A DNA stretch of 64,000 bases from Paenibacillus rigui (GTDB lineage Bacteria > Bacillota > Bacilli > Paenibacillales > NBRC-103111): the NCBI RefSeq assembly GCF_002234615.1, contig NZ_NMQW01000050.1, forward strand, positions 1-64,000, given 5' to 3'. Each line of letters starts with the position of its first letter. Position 1 is the first letter of the stretch. Below the pieces are notes generated by a model. It saw nothing but the letters and a program-made list of their open reading frames with translations. It did not search any database and was not told the origin of the DNA. Of this stretch, positions 1-7,412 are shown piece after piece. A program made the position numbers and the translations under genes.

Positions 1-99
1 CAGTTTTCAAAGGGCAATCTTGTTGTGTCATCTCGCTTAAAACTACTAGGTCTCAGCGGCGACTTGATTAATATATCACAGCCCGTATATACAATGCAA
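1..99 (-). promoter_or_regulatory. rRNA operon promoter and boxA leader (operon continues off left edge)
   Basis: On the minus strand a sigma-A promoter is visible: -35 TTGCAT at 94-99, an 18-base spacer and -10 TATATT at 70-75. The transcript would run off the left edge. Its leader ends in TTGCCCTTTGAAAACTG (1-17), which matches the boxA antitermination element found before Bacillus 16S genes. In B. subtilis bofA is followed directly by rrnA, so the synteny agrees. No rRNA gene itself is inside the window. The rRNA assignment is inferred from promoter, boxA and gene order. Confidence 0.75.
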
Positions 100-126
100 G
101 CTTTTTTTGCAAAAAGATTTCAACTC

Positions 127-396
127 CTATACCACCCAAAGCTTCAAGGCTACTAGCATCAATAAACCAGGTAAGCCTAAAACACTGACTGTACCTACGG
201 TTGTCGCATTTATCGGCACTTCCACATTCGTATAAGGCAAAAACAAATTCAACGCATACAACAGAAAGGAAGCCAAAGCCACATTCAGGCACAAGTAGCC
301 TAACCAATGAAAAGCAAACCGATGCCTGAACAACGTAAAGACCAGCAGCAAGGTTGAAATGCCTAATACGCCCCACAGTATATATGACTTCACCAT
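127..396 (-). CDS. bofA: BofA, inhibitor of pro-sigma-K processing
   Basis: An 89-residue protein with two hydrophobic segments (about 5-22 and 30-52) and the conserved BofA C-terminal block PINATTVGTVSVLGLPGLL near residues 61-80. BofA sits in the outer forespore membrane and, with SpoIVFA, holds the SpoIVFB protease inactive until the sigma-K checkpoint is passed. Its ATG shares one base with the yaaL stop (TAATG) behind a GGAGGG ribosome site, so the two are probably translationally coupled. Length and position (after yaaL, before an rrn promoter) match B. subtilis. It implies an endospore former. Family assignment is strong; the role is taken from the family. Confidence 0.88.
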   Translation of the reverse strand: MVKSYILWGVLGISTLLLVFTLFRHRFAFHWLGYLCLNVALASFLLYALNLFLPYTNVEVPINATTVGTVSVLGLPGLLMLVALKLWVV

Positions 397-674
397 TATC
401 CCTCCAGAGCCCTCCTCTTATAAACGTCGATTGCTGAAAGCTCCATCTGCTTAGCTTGCTTGATCAGCATCTCGAATCGTTTCTCAGCTGCTTCCAAGGC
501 ATAGACGGCATAATCTATTTGCTCCTTCTCCAACACATAATCGAGTCTATACTGTGCCGTAACCCACTCGGAATGAGCCTTATCAATTTCCTGGAGCAGC
601 TGCAGTCGATCATTCTTTAGCAGCTCCAGCTGCTTTTTCTTTTTAGAATGCGTGATCCTATGCCAAAACTTCAT
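396..674 (-). CDS. yaaL: YaaL family protein (DUF2508)
   Basis: A 92-residue, highly charged, probably coiled-coil soluble protein of unknown function, found between recR and bofA in many Bacilli. The reading frame is open further upstream to 770, but the start at 674 (MKFWHR) is preferred because GGGAGGGG lies just before it. The upstream extension has no ribosome site and would not match the short family. The recR terminator at 901-931 separates it from recR, so yaaL-bofA need their own promoter, which I could not identify with confidence. Function unknown. Confidence 0.75.
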   Translation of the reverse strand: MKFWHRITHSKKKKQLELLKNDRLQLLQEIDKAHSEWVTAQYRLDYVLEKEQIDYAVYALEAAEKRFEMLIKQAKQMELSAIDVYKRRALEG

Positions 675-900
675 TCGGTTCCCCTCCCGATATGTGTTCA
701 TGTAGAGTTTGTCCTTTGGTACATACATATGGATAAACCGTTCATAATAGAACCGAACATCGGGAAACACTTGTATAAGAAAGGCAGCCCTGTACTAGGA
801 GCCTCCGGCAACAGCCGTTTGGTTGGTATCTTTTTGACCCGATTATGCCGCTTAACCGACTTCACCCTTTATCGAAGGACGGTCCGTGTTTTACAGCAAC

Positions 901-931
901 AAAAAAAGCCGTACATGTGAACATGTACGAC
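901..931 (-). terminator. Rho-independent terminator after recR
   Basis: The minus strand reads CGTACATGT, a two-base loop, ACATGTACG, then GGC and seven T residues. It closes the dnaX-yaaK-recR unit 40 bases after the recR stop. Confidence 0.85.
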
Positions 932-971
932 TCCTCCTTACTCCAAACGGACAGAACGGGGAATCATCTTG

Positions 972-1568
972 CTACAGCTCCCGCCGTCCTTCAAGTGCTT
1001 TGGTCAGCGTAACCTCATCTGCATACTCCAAATCTCCGCCCACAGGAAGCCCGTGAGCAATCCGGGTGACTTTCAAACCGAAGGAACGCACCAGCCGCGA
1101 CAAATACATAGCCGTTGCCTCTCCTTCAATATTCGGATTCGTCGCCAAAATAAGCTCTTGAACCTGTTCATCCCCAAGACGCTTAAGCAAATCCGCAATC
1201 CGGATTTCGTCCGGACCGATTCCCTCCATAGGCGAAATAGCTCCATGCAGCACATGGTAGTACCCATTGAATTCTCTTGTCCGCTCCATGGCCACCAAGT
1301 CCTTGGGTTCCTGTACTACGCAGATGACAGAGCGGTCCCGCGTCTTATCTTGGCAAATACGGCACGGATCCGTGTCCGTAATGTTGCAGCAGACAGAGCA
1401 GTAATGCAAATTTCGTTTGACATTGACCAGGGCTTTGGCAAAATCGATGCAATCGTCTTCCTTCATGCGCAGCACATGAAAAGCAAGCCGTGCCGCCGTC
1501 TTCGGCCCGATTCCGGGGAGACGGGAAAACGCATCTATCAGTTTAGCTAACGGTTCGGGATAAAACAA
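972..1568 (-). CDS. recR: Recombination mediator RecR
   Basis: A 198-residue RecR of normal length. RecR forms ring-like tetramers with RecO and helps RecA load on single-stranded DNA in gap repair. Visible features are the N-terminal helix-hairpin-helix ([17 protein letters not shown], residues 15-31), a four-cysteine zinc finger (CSVC...CRIC, about 57-72), and a Toprim domain from about residue 80 with the start VVQEPKDL and a conserved Walker-B-like C-terminal region ([14 protein letters not shown]). It follows yaaK by a short gap with its own Shine-Dalgarno. The dnaX-yaaK-recR order is widely conserved in bacteria. Identification is secure. Confidence 0.97.
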   Translation of the reverse strand: MFYPEPLAKLIDAFSRLPGIGPKTAARLAFHVLRMKEDDCIDFAKALVNVKRNLHYCSVCCNITDTDPCRICQDKTRDRSVICVVQEPKDLVAMERTREFNGYYHVLHGAISPMEGIGPDEIRIADLLKRLGDEQVQELILATNPNIEGEATAMYLSRLVRSFGLKVTRIAHGLPVGGDLEYADEVTLTKALEGRREL

Positions 1569-1593
1569 AGGGGCAGCTCCTCAATCGTTCAAG

Positions 1594-1905
1594 TTAAAAC
1601 AAGCCTGGGATATTCATTCCGCCCGTCAAACGGGACATCTCTTTATTCGCAAGCTCTTCAGCCTTAGTCATTGCATCATTGATCGCAGTCAGAATCAAAT
1701 CCTGCAGCATTTCCACATCTTCCGGATCCACCGCTTCCGGTTTGATTGTAATTGCCGTTACTTTCTTTTGTCCGTTGACGCTTACCGTAACTACACCGCC
1801 GCCGGCAGAGCCTTCAACCGACTTCTGTGCCAATTCCTCTTGAGTTTTCAGCATTTGCTCCTGCATTTTCTTCACTTGCTTCATCATTTGATTCATATTG
1901 TTCAT
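1594..1905 (-). CDS. yaaK: YbaB/EbfC family nucleoid-associated protein
   Basis: A 103-residue YbaB/EbfC protein, a small dimeric DNA-binding factor encoded between dnaX and recR in most bacteria. It has the typical N-terminal helix rich in Met, Gln and Lys ([19 protein letters not shown]), the strand region with GVVTVSVNG, and the C-terminal [13 protein letters not shown] tail. A GTG three codons upstream abuts the GAGGAG ribosome site directly. The ATG at 1905, eight bases from that site, is therefore taken as the start. The precise cellular role of the family in Firmicutes is not settled. Confidence 0.93.
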   Translation of the reverse strand: MNNMNQMMKQVKKMQEQMLKTQEELAQKSVEGSAGGGVVTVSVNGQKKVTAITIKPEAVDPEDVEMLQDLILTAINDAMTKAEELANKEMSRLTGGMNIPGLF

Positions 1906-1924
1906 TAGGACCACTCCTCAATTG

Positions 1925-3679
1925 TCAGTCTTCTTTTATTTTTACCAAATCTTCTCCAAACATCTGGATCGCTTCATGGATCCACTCTTCCTTCGGGGCT
2001 CCGGGCTCATCCTCCTGAACGAGCTTCAGTTCCTCCACCTGCGATTCCGCCGGTTTGGCCTGCTCGGTCGCCGCCTTCCAATCCCTCAGCATAACGGTTA
2101 TGAGCCGAAGCGGTTTACCCAGAACATCGGACATCACTTGTTCGATCAGCTGTTTGTTGGCCGGCTTCTCCGTCGTTTCCCTGTGCATAGAGCTTTTGAA
2201 AGCAACAAGCAGCGCACCATCGTGCAAGGAAACGGGCTCACCATCCACCAGCCAGGCGTGAATGGTTATCTTTTGCTCCTTAACCCGTCCAAGCACCTGA
2301 CTCCAGCGTTGAAGCGCGGCCTTGAAATCCGGATCGTCCCTGCCGAGCAAATAGGCATCCAGCTTCTCGATCTTCTTGATGGCGACAGGCGCGGAAGAGC
2401 TCCCTCTTGCAGCAGAGCCTGAGCCGGCTCCTCCTCCGCCCGCATTCCCTCCAGCTGGAGCGACACCATTTTTCATCAGCTGTGCAAGCTGCTCTTCCAG
2501 CTTTTGTATCCGGCCGGTCAGTTGGGCCACCAAGCCATCAGAGGCTCTTTCCGTACCCGCCGCGTTCACTTCCGCTGAATTCCTCCCGATCACGCCGGAA
2601 GAGCTGCAAAGCTTCATGAGCGCTACTTCCAGCAAGGTTTGGGGCTGCATCGAATATTTCATTTCCGTCTGATAATAGTTGAGCGTATCCATCATCGAAA
2701 TGAGCTCTTGTGTCGTGAAGGCTTCCGCTACTTCCGCAAAGGGCTTGATATCGATAATCCGCTCGGTGACGGCTAAGGAGCCAGGGACCATTTTGACCAT
2801 TAACAAGTCCCGGAAATAATAAAGCAGGTTCTCCATGCATTTGTCCGCACTCTTGCCTTCCTGCATGAATCCGTCAACCAGTTGAAGAACAGCACTCACA
2901 TCGCGCTCCTTCACGGCACGAACCAGCTTCTCGAACTGCTCCGAGGCCATGCCACCTGTGATCGAAACAACATCCGCATAAGTGACATGCTTGCCGGAGA
3001 AGGCCATGATCTGATCGAGCAGGCTCAGAGCATCCCGCATCCCGCCGTCAGACAGTCGGGCAATATACCGAACGGCATCGTCATCTGCTTCAATCTGCTC
3101 TTCCCGGCACACCTGGTGCAGTCTCTCCACTTGCTCCTCCAAAGAAACGCGCCGGAAATCAAAACGCTGACAACGGGAAATGATTGTAGCCGGAAGCTTG
3201 TGCGGTTCTGTTGTCGCTAGAATAAACATGACGTGAGCCGGCGGCTCTTCTAGCGTCTTGAGCAGCGCATTAAAAGCTTCCGTCGTCAGCATATGAACTT
3301 CATCAATAATATAAACCTTGTGCCGGACTTCGGTCGGAGCATATTTAACTTTATCGCGAATATCGCGAATTTCTTCGACACCCCGATTGGACGCGGCATC
3401 AATCTCGACGACGTCCATCACCGCACCCTCTGTAATGCGTTTACAATTAGCGCATTCATTACACGGCTCTTCTGCGGGACCATTCAGGCAGTTGACAGCT
3501 TTGGCCAAAATTTTGGCTGCGCTCGTCTTCCCGGTTCCCCGGGGACCGTTGAACAAATAAGCATGCGTAAACCGCCCCTCGCGGAGCGAGTTTTGCAAGG
3601 TTTGAACGATATGTTTCTGACCTACAATTTCTTGGAAGGCCTGCGGTCTCCACGTGCGGTATAAGGCGATATGTGACAA
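1925..3679 (-). CDS. dnaX: DNA polymerase III subunit gamma/tau
   Basis: The clamp-loader motor, 584 residues. Domain I has Walker A GPRGTGKT (45-52), the zinc site C64, C73, C76, C79, Walker B with IIDEVHML near 130, and the arginine-finger motif SRCQRFDF. Domain III is followed by a Gly/Ala/Ser-rich linker (about 405-425) and a tau-like C-terminal domain that should contact the polymerase. The start is taken as TTG at 3679 (MSHIALYRTWRPQ), six bases after GGAGAGG. An in-frame ATG overlaps that ribosome site and would not fit. I saw no obvious A-run/G frameshift signal, so a separate gamma product is not suggested. Confidence 0.95.
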   Translation of the reverse strand: MSHIALYRTWRPQAFQEIVGQKHIVQTLQNSLREGRFTHAYLFNGPRGTGKTSAAKILAKAVNCLNGPAEEPCNECANCKRITEGAVMDVVEIDAASNRGVEEIRDIRDKVKYAPTEVRHKVYIIDEVHMLTTEAFNALLKTLEEPPAHVMFILATTEPHKLPATIISRCQRFDFRRVSLEEQVERLHQVCREEQIEADDDAVRYIARLSDGGMRDALSLLDQIMAFSGKHVTYADVVSITGGMASEQFEKLVRAVKERDVSAVLQLVDGFMQEGKSADKCMENLLYYFRDLLMVKMVPGSLAVTERIIDIKPFAEVAEAFTTQELISMMDTLNYYQTEMKYSMQPQTLLEVALMKLCSSSGVIGRNSAEVNAAGTERASDGLVAQLTGRIQKLEEQLAQLMKNGVAPAGGNAGGGGAGSGSAARGSSSAPVAIKKIEKLDAYLLGRDDPDFKAALQRWSQVLGRVKEQKITIHAWLVDGEPVSLHDGALLVAFKSSMHRETTEKPANKQLIEQVMSDVLGKPLRLITVMLRDWKAATEQAKPAESQVEELKLVQEDEPGAPKEEWIHEAIQMFGEDLVKIKED

Positions 3680-3712
3680 AAGCATCCTCTCCAATAATTG
3701 TTTATCCCATCT

Positions 3713-3741
3713 ATTATACTATACATTCCGGCCTGAATGAA
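3713..3741 (-). promoter_or_regulatory. Candidate sigma-A promoter for dnaX
   Basis: A perfect -10 TATAAT (3713-3718) lies 33 bases before the dnaX start codon, with a 17-base spacer to a poor -35 (TTCATT, 3736-3741). The good -10 supports it and the weak -35 is the doubt. Confidence 0.4.
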
Positions 3742-3747
3742 GTGGGC

Positions 3748-4809
3748 TTACGGGAATGGAATACTGAGGGTAAACGTCGTTCCGAACCCTTTGGAGGATA
3801 CCCGGATATGGCCTCCGATATCATGAATAATCCGTTGGCATACCGATAACCCAAGGCCCGTCCCTTGTTCCTTGGTCGTAAAAAAAGGATCAAATATTTT
3901 ATCTATCACAAAAGTAGGAATGCCCGGGCCCGTATCATGAATATCAATATTGACCTTACGATCCCCCATATCGATCCGTTCCACCAGCGTCAAATGCCCG
4001 CCGTCTCCCATGGCTTCAATACCATTTTTACATATATTCAAAAATACCTGCTTCAAAAGCTCTCTATCCGCAATGACCTGCGGCATCTCGTAGGCCGCCT
4101 CATACTGGACGATAACACCATGCAGAATGGCTTCATTATTAATAATGGGTAAAATCTCCCTCACGACCTGAGTAATATCGACCGCATCGTAGGAAACATT
4201 CTTAGGCTTGCCAAGCAGCAGAAACTCGTTGACCAGCTCGTTAATCCGGTTCATCTCTGTCAGCATAACGTCTGTGTATCCGCACTCGCGTTCCATGCCC
4301 TGCTCTTGAAGCGTCTTACGGAGCACCTGCAGGAAGCCTTTGATCGAGGTTAGCGGGTTGCGTATTTCGTGGGCGGTACCTGCGGCAATTTGTCCAATCA
4401 TGGCCAATCGATCACTGCGTTGAACCTGTTCCTCTAAAGAACGGAGATTGGTAACATCTTTAAAAATAATATACGCCCCTACGATGTTGAAATCCTCGTC
4501 TCTTAGAACGTTGGTATCCACAAGCAGCTCATATCTTTCTTCGTTGTTCATCCATGAAAGTGCCTGGTTGCGCACAACCATTCCGTCCAAAATGTTGCGC
4601 TGCACCAATTGATGCTGGGCCGGAAGCTTCGTAAAGATATGGTCCATCGATTGATTGACTGCCTCTTCCTTGACTAAACCGAGCACGCGACAAGCCATGT
4701 CGCTAATGTCCATTAACTTGAACTCGGTATCAATCAACAGAACACCTAAGTTCACATCCTTTAAAAATGTACCGGCGAATTGTTGTAGCAAATTGAGTCC
4801 TCGTTGCAC
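3748..4809 (-). CDS. PAS sensor histidine kinase, probable sporulation kinase
   Basis: A 353-residue kinase without membrane segments. A PAS domain spans about 15-120, followed by HisKA with the phospho-accepting His147 in [18 protein letters not shown], and HATPase_c with the N box ([12 protein letters not shown]), G1 (DTGPGIP) and G2 (GTGLGL). The kinase core resembles the sporulation kinases of Bacillus (KinA-E type), and no response regulator gene is adjacent. The start is GTG at 4809 after AAGGAGG. A sigma-H consensus promoter lies upstream, as for spo0F in this same window, so I infer that it donates phosphate to Spo0F. B. subtilis has no kinase between scr and dnaX. The exact Kin orthology is uncertain. 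Confidence 0.85.
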   Translation of the reverse strand: MQRGLNLLQQFAGTFLKDVNLGVLLIDTEFKLMDISDMACRVLGLVKEEAVNQSMDHIFTKLPAQHQLVQRNILDGMVVRNQALSWMNNEERYELLVDTNVLRDEDFNIVGAYIIFKDVTNLRSLEEQVQRSDRLAMIGQIAAGTAHEIRNPLTSIKGFLQVLRKTLQEQGMERECGYTDVMLTEMNRINELVNEFLLLGKPKNVSYDAVDITQVVREILPIINNEAILHGVIVQYEAAYEMPQVIADRELLKQVFLNICKNGIEAMGDGGHLTLVERIDMGDRKVNIDIHDTGPGIPTFVIDKIFDPFFTTKEQGTGLGLSVCQRIIHDIGGHIRVSSKGFGTTFTLSIPFP

Positions 4810-4864
4810 CGCGCCACCTCCTTAACCTTGCATGACCTTTTCACCTCATTAACTTTAGTATACA

Positions 4865-4891
4865 ATTCTCCTAAATTTTTCATTTTCCTTC
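4865..4891 (-). promoter_or_regulatory. Sigma-H-type promoter for the PAS kinase
   Basis: The minus strand shows GAAGGAAAA (4883-4891), an 11-base spacer and GGAGAAT (4865-4871). This fits the published sigma-H consensus RnAGGAWWW - N11-12 - RnnGAAT in every fixed position. It lies about 55 bases before the GTG start. Confidence 0.7.
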
Positions 4892-4974
4892 TGTTTACGC
4901 AAAAAAACACCGCTCTCTCCGCATGTTCAGCCGAGAAAACGATGTTCACGTGTTCATTATCAAATAAAAAAAAG

Positions 4975-5246
4975 TAAAACCGTGCCCCTACCTTGATATT
5001 ACGATCCAAGTGGAATTTTTAGCTCCGACTCAAGTTAGGCAACCCTCCGGCACATGGAACATCCTGCTTACGGCTGCTTCCTTCCGGACCTGACCGGGTT
5101 CACAAGCATCCATTGCGGAGGACCCGACTCTCAACACCGGATCTAAAACCCAAGCCTTACATCGCAATACCGCGAATAGGTGATCAACCCCGCTACAGCG
5201 GATTGCGGGTTACAGGGCACCGCTACCTCCCCGTCTAGCACGGTAA
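4975..5246 (-). ncRNA. scr: SRP RNA, long Bacillus type (6S/scRNA)
   Basis: The RNA of the signal recognition particle, which pairs with Ffh and targets nascent membrane and secreted proteins. The 5' part CCGTGCTAGACGGGGAGGT pairs at its end with a 3' GGCACGG, and the core GGTCAGGTCCGGAAGGAAGC is the near-invariant domain IV loop. The span of about 272 bases matches the B. subtilis scRNA, including the Alu domain that is absent in enterobacteria. The 3' end runs into a T-rich tract (4965-4979). In B. subtilis scr also precedes dnaX. Ends are estimated to within about five bases. Confidence 0.95.
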
Positions 5247-5251
5247 GCATA

Positions 5252-5280
5252 AGTATAGACGATTCGTAATGAAATAGCAA
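5252..5280 (-). promoter_or_regulatory. Sigma-A promoter of scr
   Basis: -35 TTGCTA (5275-5280), a 17-base spacer and -10 TATACT (5252-5257). The predicted start, six to eight bases downstream, gives the expected RNA length. Confidence 0.85.
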
Positions 5281-5289
5281 CCCGGGGAA

Positions 5290-5697
5290 TTATTTGCGTT
5301 TTACGGCAACTTTCACCTTATATCGCGGCACAGCTTTTGATATTTTGTCATAGGCATCCTGGCGAATCGCTTCCGCTTGCTGATCGGTCAAGCCTGACGG
5401 GACGGTGAGCGTAACTGCTGCCACAGGACCATTCAGTGAAATATTGGACGACGAGACCTGAGGCACTTGGCGTATCGCCTCTTTGATTACATTCGTATCA
5501 TCCTCATAATGGTGATACGTAGGACTTAGCGGCATATTCGGGTTGACCTCGGAAACACCCAGCATGCCATCTTTGGAATAAGATTTTACTTTATCCTGTT
5601 GACGCTGACAAGCTGTAGCTAAGCTTACGGCCAAGGAACAGACGACAAGCAGCGACATCCACTTCCGAGCCTTGAATCTTTGGGTATTGGGGTTCAT
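5290..5697 (-). CDS. YhcN/YlaJ-type sporulation lipoprotein
   Basis: A 135-residue small exported protein with a basic N-terminus, a hydrophobic stretch and a cysteine after SLATA near residue 30, which is a plausible though weak lipobox. The mature part ends in the fold typical of YhcN/YlaJ spore lipoproteins (LTDQQAEAIRQDAYDKISKAVP followed by a basic tail, shortened here to key positions). It has its own AGGAGG site; TTG at 5703 and ATG at 5697 are both possible starts. No clear terminator follows before the scr promoter. The family role is in spore germination or outgrowth and not well defined. Function here is inferred only from similarity. Confidence 0.6.
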   Translation of the reverse strand: MNPNTQRFKARKWMSLLVVCSLAVSLATACQRQQDKVKSYSKDGMLGVSEVNPNMPLSPTYHHYEDDTNVIKEAIRQVPQVSSSNISLNGPVAAVTLTVPSGLTDQQAEAIRQDAYDKISKAVPRYKVKVAVKRK

Positions 5698-5834
5698 AAA
5701 CAAAAACACCTCCTGCAGCTATACTAAGAAGCTCATGGGCAACGTTGATGCCGAAGCATCGGGCGTTGTCATTTTGTTCTTAGGATAGCCACAGGAGGCT
5801 ACATTATGCGATAAGACGGCTGGAAATCGACAAA

Positions 5835-6032
5835 TTAGATGCCGTATTTCTTCTTAAACTTATCAACACGACCACCAGCATCGATAAACTTCTGTTTACC
5901 AGTGAAGAACGGGTGACATGCGGAGCAAATCTCTACACGAAGATTTTGCTTCAGGGAACCTGTTTCAAAGGTATTACCGCACGCGCATGTTACTGTTGTG
6001 TTGTGGTAAGTAGGATGAATTCCTTGTTTCAT
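5835..6032 (-). CDS. rpmE: 50S ribosomal protein L31, zinc-binding form
   Basis: A 65-residue L31 with the zinc ligands intact (CACG and CSACH), so this is the C+ or RpmE form rather than the zinc-free YtiA form. In Bacilli zinc starvation replaces this form with the zinc-free paralogue, which is not in this window. The start is ATG at 6032, eight bases after GAGG; the GTG three codons earlier lies inside the ribosome site. In B. subtilis rpmE follows rho directly, whereas here a radical SAM gene stands between them. Confidence 0.96.
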   Translation of the reverse strand: MKQGIHPTYHNTTVTCACGNTFETGSLKQNLRVEICSACHPFFTGKQKFIDAGGRVDKFKKKYGI

Positions 6033-6100
6033 TACTTTCACCTCTTTTGCCCTGAAACACCATGTGAATCAGAGTTATTCAAACACATAGCGAGATTATA

Positions 6101-7393
6101 TCATGTCAATCGATGCAGTTGCAAGTCTTTTTCTCTTCTACGCAGCAAAGAGTCGGGGGTGTGAGTATACGATCCCAGCACGACGCCGGGCAATTCCTGA
6201 CGGAAGATTTCAAGCATCTGCTTCATGCCAAGCAATTCCCCTTGCGGTTTGGGAATCAGCTGCAGGTAGCTTTCCGGATCAATATTCAAATTGCGCAGCT
6301 GAATCAGCTTCAAATCGGTGCGTCGCGCCAATTCAATCATCGCCTCAATCTCTTCCTCGCGATCGGTAACTCCGGGGAAGATCAAATAATTGATCGATGT
6401 GATGACCCCTTTATCCGCCGCATAGCGAAGCGATTTCTCGACATTCCGGAGCGTGTAGCCCCTCGGCTTGTAATAAGCGTTGTAATGGTCATCCAATGCA
6501 CTGATCGTACTGACCCGCATCAAATCGAGCCCTGCATCGACAATCCCGCGAATGTGGTCGGTTAAGCCCGCGTTGGTATTGATATTAATAAAACCGGTGC
6601 TCGTTTGCTCACGAACTCGACGAATCGCTTGGATAATGGTCGGGGCCTGTGTCGAAGGCTCACCCTCACAGCCCTGACCGAAGCTGATTATGCTATCGGG
6701 ATGTTTCAAATGCTCCATCATGACTTGCACGACTTCATCTACCGTCGGTTTGAAATTCATCCGAGTCTGAGGCGCAGGAAAGCCGCTGTCATCCGGCTGT
6801 TCCGAAATGCATCCGAAGCAGCCCGCATTACAGGAAAACGAGACAGGAACCGCTCCTTCCCAACGGTTCAGGAACGTGTTCGAGGCCGTCAAGCATTCAT
6901 ATTCCAATGCGCAGTTGGATAAATGCTGGTACAACCGGTTATCGCTGTACTCCTTCAACAGATGCTTTACTTGCAATTCCAGCTCATTCGGGTCGCAGTT
7001 GCGAGGATTCCACAATTCGGGATCGTCGCACTGCTCCGCCGCTACATAAAACGCGCCGTCCTTCCAGACAACGGCGGTATAGCCGAACAGCGGCAGCAGC
7101 TTGCTTTTATCCGTCTTCGCATAGCTCGGGATTAACAACCGCGTAAAGCCTTGAGGCAAAAGAGCGCCCACTGCACAAACCTCACCGGGAACAACCCTCA
7201 TCTCCCCTGTTTCGGCATGAATACCGATAGGACGCGTATCCGGCAGACTCACCAGCGTTGCTCCTTCCGGGAGCGGAATGAGCTCATCCTCCATAATATC
7301 CGTTACCATATCTCCATTGCGACCGAGAGCGATAAAATCGGGATGATCAAACAGGTTGCCGTCGCGGTCTGCATATACCAAATTCATTTTCAA
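6101..7393 (-). CDS. Radical SAM protein of unknown reaction, between rho and rpmE
   Basis: A 430-residue enzyme. The [4Fe-4S]/SAM motif is C188-NAG-C192-FG-C195 (CX3CX2C), unusually far from the N-terminus. It is preceded by about 180 residues containing several extra cysteines (C73, C122, C133, C161, C167). The radical SAM barrel continues with the GGE-like segment FGQGCEGEPS, a strand INTNAG, and the LIFPGVTDREEEIE region seen in PFL-activase-like and MoaA-like folds. There is no C-terminal SPASM-type cysteine cluster. It lies 20 bases after rho with no terminator between, so it is probably co-transcribed with rho. I do not recognise the substrate; proteins of this type are annotated only as radical SAM. 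Confidence 0.85.
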   Translation of the reverse strand: MKMNLVYADRDGNLFDHPDFIALGRNGDMVTDIMEDELIPLPEGATLVSLPDTRPIGIHAETGEMRVVPGEVCAVGALLPQGFTRLLIPSYAKTDKSKLLPLFGYTAVVWKDGAFYVAAEQCDDPELWNPRNCDPNELELQVKHLLKEYSDNRLYQHLSNCALEYECLTASNTFLNRWEGAVPVSFSCNAGCFGCISEQPDDSGFPAPQTRMNFKPTVDEVVQVMMEHLKHPDSIISFGQGCEGEPSTQAPTIIQAIRRVREQTSTGFININTNAGLTDHIRGIVDAGLDLMRVSTISALDDHYNAYYKPRGYTLRNVEKSLRYAADKGVITSINYLIFPGVTDREEEIEAMIELARRTDLKLIQLRNLNIDPESYLQLIPKPQGELLGMKQMLEIFRQELPGVVLGSYTHTPDSLLRRREKDLQLHRLT

Positions 7394-7412
7394 GACTCCT
7401 CACTTGTTCTAA

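Noticed and set aside
3381-3392. TGTCGAA-type Spo0A core inside dnaX
   Set aside because: It lies deep inside coding sequence, far from any start, and is expected by chance.
4761-5009. 82-codon frame spanning the kinase start and the SRP RNA 3' end
   Set aside because: It overlaps a secure ncRNA and a promoter, and lacks a ribosome site.
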